DNA of 18,902 nucleotides from positions 1-18,902 of the forward strand of contig CAKVCG010000016.1 of the NCBI GenBank assembly GCA_934725525.1. The letters are read 5' to 3'. This stretch comes from an uncultured Brachyspira sp. GTDB taxonomy: Bacteria; Spirochaetota; Brachyspiria; Brachyspirales; Brachyspiraceae. Each line of letters starts with the position of its first letter. Within the stretch, counting starts at the first letter, position 1. Position numbers and translations under genes: made by a program. The notes beneath the pieces are model-generated. The model saw only the letters and a program-made list of their open reading frames with translations, was not told where the DNA came from and did no database searches. Below are positions 7,173 through 15,798 of this stretch, one piece after another.

Positions 7173-7550
7173 TTAAATTGGAATTTTTTTATTAAATGTT
7201 TTTATATGATTTATAAGTTTAGTCATATTCTTCGGATAATCCAAGCAAATTATATTTAATTCTCTCGCTTTTTCTTTAATTTCTTTTTCCATATTTTCGC
7301 ATAGAAAAAATATTTTGTATTCGCCATCGTTTATAGATTTTAATTTTTTAAATTCCGTTATAAATTCTATAGCATTAACCCAAACCAAATCGGGATTGAA
7401 TATTAGAATTCTTATATTATGTTTATAAATTTGTCCCATTAATTCGTAAAGATTTGCCGCGGTAAAAACTTGAAAATCGGCGCTCTCCAAAAGAGCTTTT
7501 ATTTTAGTCGCTCTATTATCATCGTCTATGATTATGACAGGACTATCCAT
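7173..7550 (-). CDS. Stand-alone receiver-like protein, degenerate phosphosite
   Basis: A ~125-residue protein built like a single response-regulator receiver. VIIIDDDN near the N-terminus gives the acidic pocket, and a Lys in CLDYPKNMT fits the conserved lysine before the last helix. The phosphoacceptor position after strand ILIF is Asn (FNPD), and the Thr/Ser position after IFFL is Cys, so ordinary phosphorylation is unlikely. There is no output domain. The ATG at 7550 is preferred because the receiver begins right after it; an in-frame TTG at 7562 would add four residues. There is no convincing ribosome binding site. The gene begins 25 bases after the tRNA-Leu and shares its promoter by position. 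It converges on the NtrY-like gene with a 23-base gap. Confidence 0.7.
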   Translation of the reverse strand: MDSPVIIIDDDNRATKIKALLESADFQVFTAANLYELMGQIYKHNIRILIFNPDLVWVNAIEFITEFKKLKSINDGEYKIFFLCENMEKEIKEKARELNIICLDYPKNMTKLINHIKTFNKKIPI

Positions 7551-7575
7551 AAATAAACCCAATTAAAGTAAAATT

Positions 7576-7659
7576 TACCGAGAGAGGGAATCGAACCCTC
7601 ACTGAGTCGCCCCAATCAGATTTTGAGTCTGACGTGTCTACCAATTTCACCATCTCGGC
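7576..7659 (-). tRNA. tRNA-Leu (anticodon CAA)
   Basis: On the minus strand a complete class II tRNA can be folded. The acceptor is GCCGAGA with TCTCGGT and discriminator A. The D-arm is followed by the anticodon arm TCAGA-CTCAAAA-TCTGA (anticodon CAA, reading UUG). There is a long variable arm, and the T-arm is GAGGG-TTCGATT-CCCTC. The 3' CCA is not encoded. The first acceptor pair is G1-U72, where G1-C72 is usual. Confidence 0.95.
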
Positions 7660-7682
7660 TAATATAAATTTATTTCGTATAT

Positions 7683-7711
7683 ATTATACTTTATAAATAA
7701 AGAAAAATCAA
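7683..7711 (-). promoter_or_regulatory. Promoter of tRNA-Leu and probably the receiver-like gene
   Basis: On the minus strand TTGATT (7711-7706), 17 bases, then TATAAT (7688-7683). The predicted start near 7676 leaves a ~17-nt 5' leader before the mature tRNA. No terminator is visible between the tRNA and the gene at 7550. Confidence 0.6.
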
Positions 7712-7840
7712 GCGTTAATTTTATTAAACTTATTCCTTATTAATCAAATCATTGCAAAATTATATCTTTATTATAAAATAATGTAATTATAAAATTAATA
7801 TAAAAATTGACATTCAGATTTTTAATAGGTTTATAAATAA

Positions 7841-9058
7841 ATGAAAAAAATAATAATCTGTATAATTATGTCGGCAATTCTTTTGTCATGCGCCACAACT
7901 TCAAAAGTCTCTTCGAGCGGAGTTTTTGTCGGAGAGGAAACGGGAGATATCGGAGTGGTAAATAATTGGAAGAATCCCGATTTCAAAGGCGGAAAAACCA
8001 CAAAAATTATAGCGGAAGGTTTCGCTTCTACAGATGGAAGAGGAGAGGCAAACGCTATAGAGCGAGCGATTGAAAGCGCAAAAAGAAACGCGGTAGAGCA
8101 GGCGGTCGGTTCTATAATTCATGGAGTCGCTTCGGTTGGAAATAATAAATTGTTGGAGTCAAAAATCTACGAAAATACGACTGGCTATATTTCTTCTTAT
8201 AAAGTATTGAATATTACTAAAAATACTTCCGTTTGGTATTCAAAAATAGAGGCGATTGTCGGAGTCGATATGCTTCAAGATAATTTGCAAGCAATGGGAA
8301 TACTTATGGATAGAAAAAGTATGCCTTTGATAGTGGTTTTGGTTATAGACGAAAACGGAGATTTAAGCGAATCGTTTAATGTTCAATTAGAAAAGAATAT
8401 GGGAGATAAAGGTTTTAAATTCGTAAGCGCAAGCTCTTTAAGAAAAATTATGAGAGACGAAAATTATGACATAGATTTTTCCGATTCGGATTCCGTAAAA
8501 AAAATAGCTCAATCTACGGGAGCGCAAATAGCGGTTGTGGGAAAAGCGGGAGCGTCTTATTTTACTACAATACAAGGCACGGCAATGAAAAGTTATAGAA
8601 GCGATGTGGCGATAACGGCGATTAATATTTCCGATTATTCGACTGTAGCGAGAGCGACTCATCAAGCGGGCGGAGTCGGCGGAAGCGATAAAGACGCTCA
8701 TTCGATAGCTTTGGTAAAATCTGCCGATTCAATATCGGACGATTTTATAAGCCAAATCGTAAACAAATGGCAAAGCGAAGTTCAAAACGGAGCGGAATAT
8801 ACGATTTATGTTTCGGGACTTAATTTTGACGATTCTATAGATTTTGAGGACGCTCTTAAAAAAAATATAGGCAATATTAAAAATGTTTATAATAGAGGAA
8901 TTGCGGGAGATTCTTCAAGATATGTGATTCAATATGTGGGAACGAGCAGAAATCTCGCCGTTGATATTAACGCAAAAGCTAAAAATATGGGCTATCAAAT
9001 AATAATAAACGGCTTTGACGATAAAACGATAACATTGAAAGCGTCCAAAAAAGAGTAA
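7841..9058 (+). CDS. Lipoprotein with FlgT/LPP20-like N-terminal and CsgG-like middle domain
   Basis: A 405-residue probable lipoprotein: a hydrophobic signal with lipobox LLSC, lipidated at Cys17. Residues ~55-100 (GFASTDGRGEANAIERAIESA, then KRNAVEQAVG) match the FlgT/LPP20 N-terminal pattern of an alpha-beta domain with a repeated Ala-rich helix. Residues ~165-305 resemble the middle domain of FlgT or the CsgG/TolB-N type (LIVVLVIDENGD, then GAQIAVVGKA and DVAITAINISD). Residues ~315-402 form a further alpha-beta domain. Periplasmic envelope location is likely; a link to flagella is only by family and is not supported by neighbours. TTGACA at 7807 may be its -35, with TATAAA at 7832 too far away (19 bases) for confidence. 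The gene lies 16 bases before queH. Confidence 0.65.
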   Translation: MKKIIICIIMSAILLSCATTSKVSSSGVFVGEETGDIGVVNNWKNPDFKGGKTTKIIAEGFASTDGRGEANAIERAIESAKRNAVEQAVGSIIHGVASVGNNKLLESKIYENTTGYISSYKVLNITKNTSVWYSKIEAIVGVDMLQDNLQAMGILMDRKSMPLIVVLVIDENGDLSESFNVQLEKNMGDKGFKFVSASSLRKIMRDENYDIDFSDSDSVKKIAQSTGAQIAVVGKAGASYFTTIQGTAMKSYRSDVAITAINISDYSTVARATHQAGGVGGSDKDAHSIALVKSADSISDDFISQIVNKWQSEVQNGAEYTIYVSGLNFDDSIDFEDALKKNIGNIKNVYNRGIAGDSSRYVIQYVGTSRNLAVDINAKAKNMGYQIIINGFDDKTITLKASKKE

Positions 9059-9074
9059 ACAGAAAAAAATAAAA

Positions 9075-9620
9075 ATGAAACCAAAATTAGTTATTCATAC
9101 TTGTTGCGCGGTTTGTATGTGCTATCCGAAAACCTTGCTTGAAAACGAAAATTACGAGGCGATATTTTATTTTTACAATCCAAATATTTACCCGATAAAA
9201 GAATACGAAAGGAGAAGGGACGAATTTATCGATTACGCGAAGTCGATTAATGCAACCGTTCATATGGAAGAAAATAAAAAATATATTGAAGAATGGAATA
9301 ACGACATAAAAGGTTTTGAAAAAGAACCCGAAAGAGGAACGAGATGCCATATATGTTTTAAGCATAGAATAAACAAGGCTTTTGAATACGCGAAAAATAT
9401 AAACGCTCGATATGTTTCAACCGTTATGACTGTAAGCCCGCATAAAGACAGCAAAGTCATAGAAGCGATAGGAAATTCTTTGGCTGAAAAATATTCTCCA
9501 ATAGAATATTTGCATATAGATTTTAAGAAAAAAGACGGATTCAAAAAAACTAATATAATCGCAAACGAAGTCGGACTTTATAGACAGAATTACTGCGGAT
9601 GTAGGTTTAGTATAAGATAG
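9075..9620 (+). CDS. queH: Epoxyqueuosine reductase QueH
   Basis: A 181-residue protein of the QueH (DUF208) family, which carries out the last step of queuosine synthesis in tRNA by reducing epoxyqueuosine and is unrelated to the cobalamin-dependent QueG. Visible signature residues are the vicinal cysteines in HTCCAVC (Cys10, Cys11), FYNPNIYP, RCHIC (Cys91, Cys94), TVMTVSPHKD and the C-terminal YCGC (Cys174, Cys176). The Cys pairs hold an iron-sulfur cluster and redox site in the family. The length is normal for the short form. The ATG lacks a clear ribosome binding site and the gene starts 16 bases after the lipoprotein stop, so it is likely co-transcribed. Confidence 0.93.
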   Translation: MKPKLVIHTCCAVCMCYPKTLLENENYEAIFYFYNPNIYPIKEYERRRDEFIDYAKSINATVHMEENKKYIEEWNNDIKGFEKEPERGTRCHICFKHRINKAFEYAKNINARYVSTVMTVSPHKDSKVIEAIGNSLAEKYSPIEYLHIDFKKKDGFKKTNIIANEVGLYRQNYCGCRFSIR

Positions 9621-9656
9621 TTTTTATAGTTAACAAATGTAAAAATTTATTATATT

Positions 9657-9691
9657 AAAAACCAACCGCAATAAAAATGCAATTGGTTTTT
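9657..9691. terminator. Bidirectional intrinsic terminator between queH and the 55-codon gene
   Basis: CCAACCGCA (9662-9670) pairs with TGCAATTGG (9678-9686), flanked by five A on the left and five T on the right that extend the stem and give a T-run in both directions. Two positions are G-U pairs in minus-strand RNA and C-A mismatches in plus-strand RNA, so it is stronger for the minus-strand gene ending at 9706. Confidence 0.75.
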
Positions 9692-9705
9692 AATTAAGAT
9701 AGTAA

Positions 9706-9873
9706 TTAAACATATACATCCAACACATTCCCTATACTATTGTTTCGCTCTTTCGATATAATATTAGCTATTTTATCGCTTAATTGAGCAGAATTATAAA
9801 CATTTAACCCCGCGCTACGCATATGCCTAGTCAAAGGAAACATTTTAGATGAATAAATAGAGTTCACTTCCAT
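9706..9873 (-). CDS. Small conserved-looking protein of unknown function (55 residues)
   Basis: An open frame of 55 codons, ATG at 9873 to TAA at 9706. The translation begins MEVNSIYSSKMFPLTRHMRS, continues with AGLNVYNSAQLSDKIANIIS, and ends KERNNSIGNVLDVYV. An excellent ribosome binding site, GGAGGG, stands 6 bases before the ATG. A strong terminator suited to this strand follows 15 bases after the stop. Residues ~26-42 look helical; there is no cysteine, signal peptide or membrane segment. It lies 91 bases downstream of rpmE on the same strand and may be co-transcribed with it. I do not recognise the family. Signal quality supports a real gene, and the function is unknown. Confidence 0.72.
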   Translation of the reverse strand: MEVNSIYSSKMFPLTRHMRSAGLNVYNSAQLSDKIANIISKERNNSIGNVLDVYV

Positions 9874-9964
9874 GTTTAACCCTCCTATAATTTATTCACT
9901 TTATTAGTGTCGGAATTTTATTTTTAAAAATTAATTTCAAATTATGATTTTCCAATTTAACAAC

Positions 9965-10171
9965 TTATTGCTTTTTTATACCGTAACGCTTATTGAATTT
10001 ATCTACTCTTCCCGCCGCGTCAAGGATTTTTTGCTTTCCCGTAAAGAAAGGATGACAATTATGGCAAATATCGACATGCAATGTTTTCTGAACGGAACGA
10101 ATCTTAAAATTAGCCCCGCAAGCGCAATTGACATCGGTTTCGTAATATTGTGGATGTATATCTTTTTTCAT
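9965..10171 (-). CDS. rpmE: 50S ribosomal protein L31, zinc-binding type
   Basis: A 68-residue L31. It starts [19 protein letters not shown], and the zinc site is Cys16, Cys18, Cys36 and Cys39 (C-x-C and C-x2-C), so this is the C+ form. The C-terminal part [22 protein letters not shown] is highly typical. The length is normal. GGAG lies 10 bases before the ATG. It binds at the central protuberance of the large subunit and helps bridge it to the small subunit; zinc forms can also act as a zinc reserve. The promoter lies upstream, and the small 55-codon gene follows on the same strand. Confidence 0.97.
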   Translation of the reverse strand: MKKDIHPQYYETDVNCACGANFKIRSVQKTLHVDICHNCHPFFTGKQKILDAAGRVDKFNKRYGIKKQ

Positions 10172-10219
10172 CTTAATTTTCTCCGATAATAAATTAAAAT
10201 TAATATTTAATAATCCATT

Positions 10220-10248
10220 AGTATATTATAAATTTTATTTTATCGCAA
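10220..10248 (-). promoter_or_regulatory. Promoter of rpmE
   Basis: On the minus strand TTGCGA (10248-10243), 17 bases, then TATACT (10225-10220). This gives four and five matches of six. It lies back to back with the promoter of the gene at 10356. Confidence 0.5.
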
Positions 10249-10296
10249 TAGCATAAATATTAAAATTATATATGTTAAATAATTTAATAATATCGC

Positions 10297-10324
10297 TTGA
10301 CAAAATTAATTTTTCTTTTATGAT
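10297..10324 (+). promoter_or_regulatory. Promoter of the 344-residue gene
   Basis: TTGACA at 10297-10302 is a perfect -35. After 16 bases comes TATGAT at 10319-10324. Transcription should start near 10331, leaving a ~25-nt leader with GGAG at 10344-10347. Confidence 0.65.
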
Positions 10325-10355
10325 AGTCTAAATATATTTTTTCGGAGATATTATC

Positions 10356-11390
10356 GTGATTAACTATTTTCAAAAGAGTCAAAGAAGAAGAAATATCTTA
10401 AATAAAATAAAATCAAACAGAATAATTATTAATAAATTTCAATCTCCGCTCGGCATAGTTCCGAGTAAAGACGCAAAACCTAAAGAAGGATTCGATTTTG
10501 AATTAAAAGAAGACGAACTATATTCTTATAGAATCTCGGTTTCGGCAAATAAAATTCCGTATCTATTCTTAAAATTAATCAAATTATTTCCGTCTTACGC
10601 GACGATGGTAATAGAAAGAATAAGCGAAGACATAAATAGAGATTTCGATATAATGATGAGCGACCCCGATATTTCTATAACCGAAATAAAAAATATATTC
10701 AAAAAATATAAAGAATTATGGGTAGAATGCGGGTTTGTCGGTTTTGGCATTATAGACGAAATAACGGAATTTGAAGTTTTTATTAATCTGGATAAAGAAA
10801 TCATAATAAACACTCCTTATAGAAACATAAATAATATTTATTCTATATTGGATTATTTTAACCTTTTAAATGAAAATCCTTCTTTTATAAGCGACTTCGA
10901 ACATTGGCATTATCCTTTATCTTCGGTAGTTTCTTACGAGACGGTATCGGAAAGCGATGAGTATATATTCGATTATTACGATATAATAAATAATTTAAAA
11001 CATCTTTACGGTTTTTCAATTATAAATATGAACGAAAGAATTATAAGAAAGCAGCCGAAATGGTGGAATGTTACGGTAAAATGTTTGGGCAAATGCAAAA
11101 AAATATCTACAATTTCAAGTTATTATATCGTGGCAAATACAATCGAAGAGATGGAAACTTTGATAGACGAAAAAATGAAAGATATGAATATAGAAAATTA
11201 TTATATATACGATTATTACAATGTCGAACCTAATAATTATAATCCAAAAAATCTTAATTTAAGCGATATAAGAATCTGCAATTTTGAGAATGCGCCTTTT
11301 GGAATTTGGGCTGAGTCGGATATTTTTATTTATAGAACGAGAAATATAACTTCTTATTTCGTTAATAAAAATTACGCTTTATCTTCTTAA
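10356..11390 (+). CDS. Unrecognised 344-residue protein
   Basis: A long open frame starting at GTG (10356), with GGAG 8 bases upstream and a good promoter. I do not recognise a family. The N-terminus is basic (QKSQRRRNILNKIKSNR), suggesting nucleic-acid or membrane-surface contact. The rest is acidic and very rich in Tyr, Asn, Ile and Asp, with stretches such as FEHWHYPLSSVVSYETV and KWWNVTVKCLGKCKK. No signal peptide or membrane helix is apparent, so it is probably cytoplasmic. The Nudix gene follows within 25 bases and is likely read on the same transcript. Codon use matches the neighbours. The signals argue for a real, expressed gene; no function is proposed. Confidence 0.8.
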   Translation: MINYFQKSQRRRNILNKIKSNRIIINKFQSPLGIVPSKDAKPKEGFDFELKEDELYSYRISVSANKIPYLFLKLIKLFPSYATMVIERISEDINRDFDIMMSDPDISITEIKNIFKKYKELWVECGFVGFGIIDEITEFEVFINLDKEIIINTPYRNINNIYSILDYFNLLNENPSFISDFEHWHYPLSSVVSYETVSESDEYIFDYYDIINNLKHLYGFSIINMNERIIRKQPKWWNVTVKCLGKCKKISTISSYYIVANTIEEMETLIDEKMKDMNIENYYIYDYYNVEPNNYNPKNLNLSDIRICNFENAPFGIWAESDIFIYRTRNITSYFVNKNYALSS

Positions 11391-11411
11391 TCTGTTTTGA
11401 TTTTTTATTTT

Positions 11412-11975
11412 ATGAATAAATTTAATTTTAAAAAGCTCGAAAGCAGCAAACATATTAAACATCAATTTAAATATTGTCCTTTTTGCGGTGAAAAAGATTC
11501 TTTTGTTTTCGATAATATAAAAATTTTTAACTGTTCCAAATGCGGCAGAAGTTATTTTGTAAATCCGTCTTCTGCTGTAGGAATAATTGTCGACACTCCG
11601 AAAGGAATTGTTTTCGTTTTAAGAAAATTCAAGCCTAAAAAAGATTATATAGATATGCCCGGAGGCTTTTGCGAGCCCTACGAAAGAATCGAAGACTCTA
11701 TTAAAAGAGAATTATTTGAAGAAACGGCGATAAAATTGGATAAAGTTAATTTTCTTATGAGCGGAAGCAACGAATATATTTACGAAAAAATAATGTATGT
11801 TACATCCGACATTTATTTTTACGCGAAATTGGATTATATTCCGAAAGTAAAACCTTCCGATGACGCTTTGGAAGTGTTATTCATCGAAAAAGAAAATATC
11901 GACTTCGATAAAATTGCCTTTGCATCCTCGAAAGAAGCATTGAATTTTTATTTTGAAAATATATTAAAAAATTAA
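11412..11975 (+). CDS. Nudix hydrolase with N-terminal zinc ribbon
   Basis: A ~187-residue protein. A zinc ribbon comes first (CPFCG, then CSKCG, about residues 22-48), followed by the Nudix fold. The Nudix box reads GGFCEPYE, seven residues, RELFEETAI. The catalytic glutamates of REx2EE are present, but the glycine normally found three residues later is alanine. Nudix enzymes cleave nucleoside diphosphates linked to another group. The SQPWPFP-type motif of NADH pyrophosphatase is absent, so the substrate is open. The ATG at 11412 is preferred over an in-frame TTG at 11397; neither has a clear ribosome binding site. It follows the 344-residue gene closely and converges on clpB with a 23-base gap. 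Confidence 0.85.
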   Translation: MNKFNFKKLESSKHIKHQFKYCPFCGEKDSFVFDNIKIFNCSKCGRSYFVNPSSAVGIIVDTPKGIVFVLRKFKPKKDYIDMPGGFCEPYERIEDSIKRELFEETAIKLDKVNFLMSGSNEYIYEKIMYVTSDIYFYAKLDYIPKVKPSDDALEVLFIEKENIDFDKIAFASSKEALNFYFENILKN

Positions 11976-11998
11976 AAACTATCTATAAAAAATATTTT

Positions 11999-14575
11999 CT
12001 ATTTTTCAAAAACCAAACCGTCTTTGCCTTTTACAATCTTTATAGTGTCGCCTTCAAAATATTTTCCAGCAAGAACTTCTTTTGCAAGAGGATTTTCTAT
12101 ATAATTTTGTATCGCTCTTTTCAAAGGTCTCGCTCCAAACTGCGCGTCATATCCGACATCGGAAATAAATTCTATCGCATCGTTAGAAACTTCCAAATTT
12201 ATTCTTCTGTCCTTGAGTCTTTCGGCGACTTTTTCAATTTGATTTTTCACTATGGCTTTAATATATTTTTTATCGAGTCGCGTGAATGTTATTATTTCGT
12301 CTATTCTATTTAAAAATTCGGGGCGAAAAGAAACTTTCAAAAGCTCGTTAATTTTTTCTTTTATATCGTCCGTATTTTTAGCCTCGAGTATCAAATCCGA
12401 ACCCAAATTGCTTGTCATTATTATTATAGAATTTTTGAAATCAACGACTCTGCCTTGTCCGTCTGTTAATCTTCCATCGTCCAAAACTTGAAGCAAAACA
12501 TTAAAAACATCGGGATGCGCTTTTTCAATTTCGTCAAATAAAACTACGCTATAAGGTCTTCTTCTCACGGCTTCGGTTAATTGTCCGCCTTCGTCATAAC
12601 CCACATATCCCGGAGGCGCTCCGATTAATCTGCTTACAGAAAATTTTTCCATATATTCGCTCATATCGATTCTCGTTAACGCTCTTTCATCGTTAAAAAG
12701 AAAATCCGCTAAAGTTTTTGCAAGTTCCGTTTTTCCCACTCCCGTAGGTCCTATGAATAAAAAACTTCCAAGCGGTTTATTTTCATCCGAAAGTCCCGCT
12801 CTGTTTCTTCTTATCGCGTCCGCTACCGAAGTTATCGCTTCGTCCTGTCCTATTACTCTTTTATGCAAAACTTCTTCGAGCTGTAAATATTTCTGTTTTT
12901 CGCTTGCGAGCATTTTGCTTACGGGAATTCCTGTCCATACTGAAATTACTTGAGCGATGTCGTCTTCGGAAATTTCTTCTCGAAGTAATCTTTTTTCGTC
13001 TTCTTTTGAATTTGAATTTTCAATATTCGCTTCTTCCAATTTTTTATTAAGCTCGGGGATTTTTCCATATTTGATTTCCGCCGCTTTCGCCAAATTGCCT
13101 TCTCTCGTATATTGAGTTTCTTTTATATTTAATTCTTCCAATTCTTCTTTTAATTTTCTTATCTCCTCTATTCGTTTTTTTTCGTTATCCCATTTAAGCT
13201 TCATCGAATTTCGCTCTTCAGTAATTTCGGATAATTCTTTTTCCAATTTTTCGAGTCTGTCTTTTGAAGCCGCGTCGTTTTCGTTTGAAAGCGCCTGTTT
13301 TTCAATATTAAGTTGTAAAATTTTTCTCTCAATCTGGTCTAATTCGGTAGGCTGACTCTCTATTTCTATTTTTAATTGACTCGCCGCCTCGTCAACCAAA
13401 TCTATAGCCTTATCGGGTAAAAATCTATTCGTTATATATCTATTTGAAAGAACCGCCGCCGCAACCAAAGCCTCGTCTTTTATTCTCACCCCATGATGAA
13501 CTTCGTATTTATCTTTTAGTCCTCTCAATATCGCTATCGTATCTTCAACCGTTGGCTCTTTACAATAAACTTGCTGAAATCTTCTTTCAAGCGCTTTATC
13601 TTTTTCTATATATTTTCTGTATTCGTCTAATGTTGTCGCTCCGATTGCTCTCAATTCGCCTCTCGCCAAAGCTGGTTTCAAAAGATTAGAAGCGTCCATT
13701 GCTCCTTCGGTAGCTCCCGCTCCGACTAATGTGTGAAGTTCGTCAATGAATAATATAATATCTCCTTCCGATTTTTCTATATCGCTAATTACCGCTTTTA
13801 ATCTCTCTTCAAATTCTCCTCTAAATTTCGCTCCCGCAACCAAAGCTCCCAAATCCAAAGCAAGTAACTTTTTATTTTTCAAACTATCAGGAACATCTTG
13901 AGATACTATTCTTCTGGCGAGTCCTTCGACTATCGCGGTTTTTCCCACTCCCGGCTCTCCTATAAGAACGGGATTATTTTTTGTTCTTCTCGATAAAACC
14001 TGCATAACTCTTCTTATCTCTTCGTCTCGTCCGATAACGGGGTCGATTTTTTCAGCTTTAGCCAAAGCGGTTAAATTTCTGCAGTATTTTTCCAAAGCCC
14101 GCATTTTCGCCTCTGGGTCTTGACTGTTAATATTTTGATTTCCTCGTAAAGATTTTATAGCCGACAAAACTTCTTTTTTATTTATTTTATTATCTCTAAG
14201 CATTCTGCCCGCTCTATTTTCCGCGTCGACTAAAGCTAAAAATATATGCTCGGTAGAAACATATTGGTCTTTCAAAGACGCAGCTTCTTTCTCTGCCTTT
14301 GCCAAAACTTTTCCCGCGTTGGCAGATAAATGAAGTTGAACATTTTCTCCCAAAACTTTAACATTTTCATTAACTAATTTTTGAGTTTTTTCTATCAAAG
14401 AATTAACGGGAATTCCTATTCTTTCCAAAAGCGGTTTAATCAAGCCGTCTTCTTGTTTTAATAAAGCTAAAAGCAAATGCTCGCTTCCTATTTCAGAATG
14501 GTCTTCTCCGTTGGCGATATTCGCCGCTTCGTTTATAACCTCTTGGGCTTTTATAGTATATTTATTATAATCCAT
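11999..14575 (-). CDS. clpB: ClpB disaggregase (AAA+ chaperone)
   Basis: A complete 858-residue ClpB, the hexameric ATPase that with DnaK pulls proteins out of aggregates. Order: N-domain with two Clp repeats (about 1-145); AAA1 with Walker [10 protein letters not shown] (206-214) and Walker B ILFIDEL (274-280); the coiled-coil middle domain (about 400-525) that separates ClpB from ClpA/C; AAA2 with Walker [10 protein letters not shown] (609-617) and pore loop [13 protein letters not shown]; and a C-terminal domain ending GLVFEK. The first pore-loop aromatic is Phe (AKFRGEF), where E. coli has Tyr. There is no ClpP-binding IGF loop of the ClpA/X type. GGAGA precedes the ATG by 6 bases. No CIRCE element is visible upstream. 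It lies downstream of the decarboxylase gene on the same strand after a 191-base gap. Confidence 0.98.
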   Translation of the reverse strand: MDYNKYTIKAQEVINEAANIANGEDHSEIGSEHLLLALLKQEDGLIKPLLERIGIPVNSLIEKTQKLVNENVKVLGENVQLHLSANAGKVLAKAEKEAASLKDQYVSTEHIFLALVDAENRAGRMLRDNKINKKEVLSAIKSLRGNQNINSQDPEAKMRALEKYCRNLTALAKAEKIDPVIGRDEEIRRVMQVLSRRTKNNPVLIGEPGVGKTAIVEGLARRIVSQDVPDSLKNKKLLALDLGALVAGAKFRGEFEERLKAVISDIEKSEGDIILFIDELHTLVGAGATEGAMDASNLLKPALARGELRAIGATTLDEYRKYIEKDKALERRFQQVYCKEPTVEDTIAILRGLKDKYEVHHGVRIKDEALVAAAVLSNRYITNRFLPDKAIDLVDEAASQLKIEIESQPTELDQIERKILQLNIEKQALSNENDAASKDRLEKLEKELSEITEERNSMKLKWDNEKKRIEEIRKLKEELEELNIKETQYTREGNLAKAAEIKYGKIPELNKKLEEANIENSNSKEDEKRLLREEISEDDIAQVISVWTGIPVSKMLASEKQKYLQLEEVLHKRVIGQDEAITSVADAIRRNRAGLSDENKPLGSFLFIGPTGVGKTELAKTLADFLFNDERALTRIDMSEYMEKFSVSRLIGAPPGYVGYDEGGQLTEAVRRRPYSVVLFDEIEKAHPDVFNVLLQVLDDGRLTDGQGRVVDFKNSIIIMTSNLGSDLILEAKNTDDIKEKINELLKVSFRPEFLNRIDEIITFTRLDKKYIKAIVKNQIEKVAERLKDRRINLEVSNDAIEFISDVGYDAQFGARPLKRAIQNYIENPLAKEVLAGKYFEGDTIKIVKGKDGLVFEK

Positions 14576-14641
14576 TTTTTATCTCCAATTACTAATTTAA
14601 TTTTAACTTATAAACTATATAAAAATAAAACGGTAAAAAAG

Positions 14642-14651
14642 CGTATATACG
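14642..14651. promoter_or_regulatory. Perfect 10-base palindrome upstream of clpB
   Basis: CGTATATACG is self-complementary and sits 67-76 bases before the clpB ATG in the intergenic gap 14576-14766. A role as operator is only a possibility. No clear promoter hexamers were found for clpB. Confidence 0.2.
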
Positions 14652-14766
14652 ATACATAATAAATCAATTTTTTTAATCTGTAGTATTATTTTACGACATA
14701 TAAATCGTTATGCAAATTTTCATGTTTAATAATGATATTTTTAATCGTTAAAATCAAGCTTAATAA

Positions 14767-15705
14767 TCATTTATTTTTTAAATAATTTTCAAAATATTCT
14801 ATAGTTTTTTTAAGTCCGTCTTCGAGTTTGTATTTTGGCTGCCAATTAAGTTTTTCTTTAGCAAGACTTATATCGGGTTGTCTTTTAACGGGGTCGTCTT
14901 TAGGAAGTTCTTTAAATATTATTTTAGATTTTGAATTAGTCGTCTTAATTATAATTTTAGCAAAATCTATAACGGGCATTTCTATAGGATTTCCTAAATT
15001 AACGGGACCAATAAAATTTTCGCTATTCATCATTTTTACAGCTCCGTCAATCAAATCATCACAGTAGCAAAAACTTCTCGTTTGACTTCCATCTCCGTAA
15101 ACCGTAATAGGAATATTTTTAAGAGCTTGAATAATAAAATTTGAAACGACTCTTCCATCATTTTCGTTCATTCTCGGTCCATAAGTATTAAATATTCTAA
15201 TTATTTTTATATCGGTTTTATATTGCCTATTATAATCCATCATTAAAGTTTCAGATCCTCGTTTTCCTTCGTCATAACAGCTTCTTATTCCATCAGGATT
15301 TACATGTCCCCAATAGGTTTCTTTTTGCGGATGCTCCAAAGGGTCGCCGTAAACTTCGCTTGTTGACGCTTGAAGCAATCTCGCGTTGCATTCTCTCGCC
15401 AAATTAAGCATATTTAAAATTCCCAAAACGCTTGTCTTAAAAGTATGAACGGGATTTCTTTGATAATGAATCGGAGAGGCTGGACAGGCAAAATTATATA
15501 TTTCATCGCATTCTATATGAATTGGCACGGTTATATCATGTCTTATAATTTCAAAATTTTTATTATTCTTTAAATGTTTAATATTTTCATAAGAGCCTGT
15601 AAAAAAATTATCAACGCATATTATATGATTTCCTTTGTTTAATAATCTTTCGCATAAATGAGAGCCTAAAAAACCTGCTCCGCCTGTAATTATAATTCTT
15701 TTCAT
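14767..15705 (-). CDS. UDP-glucuronate decarboxylase (UDP-xylose synthase type)
   Basis: A 312-residue extended short-chain dehydrogenase/reductase. The NAD-binding loop is GGAGFLGSH (8-16). The UXS-type signatures are [12 protein letters not shown] with [19 protein letters not shown], and the catalytic pair Tyr144 and Lys148 in [17 protein letters not shown] and DGRVVSNFI also fit UDP-xylose synthases better than GalE or RmlB. The family oxidises UDP-glucuronate at C4 and decarboxylates it to UDP-xylose, or stops at the 4-keto-pentose. The product would feed surface polysaccharide or LOS. No UDP-glucose dehydrogenase gene is adjacent. AAGG lies 9 bases before the ATG, and a full-consensus promoter lies upstream. 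Confidence 0.9.
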   Translation of the reverse strand: MKRIIITGGAGFLGSHLCERLLNKGNHIICVDNFFTGSYENIKHLKNNKNFEIIRHDITVPIHIECDEIYNFACPASPIHYQRNPVHTFKTSVLGILNMLNLARECNARLLQASTSEVYGDPLEHPQKETYWGHVNPDGIRSCYDEGKRGSETLMMDYNRQYKTDIKIIRIFNTYGPRMNENDGRVVSNFIIQALKNIPITVYGDGSQTRSFCYCDDLIDGAVKMMNSENFIGPVNLGNPIEMPVIDFAKIIIKTTNSKSKIIFKELPKDDPVKRQPDISLAKEKLNWQPKYKLEDGLKKTIEYFENYLKNK

Positions 15706-15740
15706 TATATAAAACCTTCTTTAATTTAATATTAAGCTAT

Positions 15741-15769
15741 ATTATATAAAATATTTATCAATTTGTCAA
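15741..15769 (-). promoter_or_regulatory. Full-consensus promoter of the decarboxylase gene
   Basis: On the minus strand TTGACA (15769-15764), 17 bases, then TATAAT (15746-15741), with all 12 positions at consensus and ideal spacing. It leaves a leader of about 30 nt. Confidence 0.8.
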
Positions 15770-15798
15770 AAAAAATTGCGTTAATTATAATTTAGTCG

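Noticed and set aside
9944..10189. Plus-strand 81-codon frame
   Set aside because: Antisense to rpmE (L31), which is certain.
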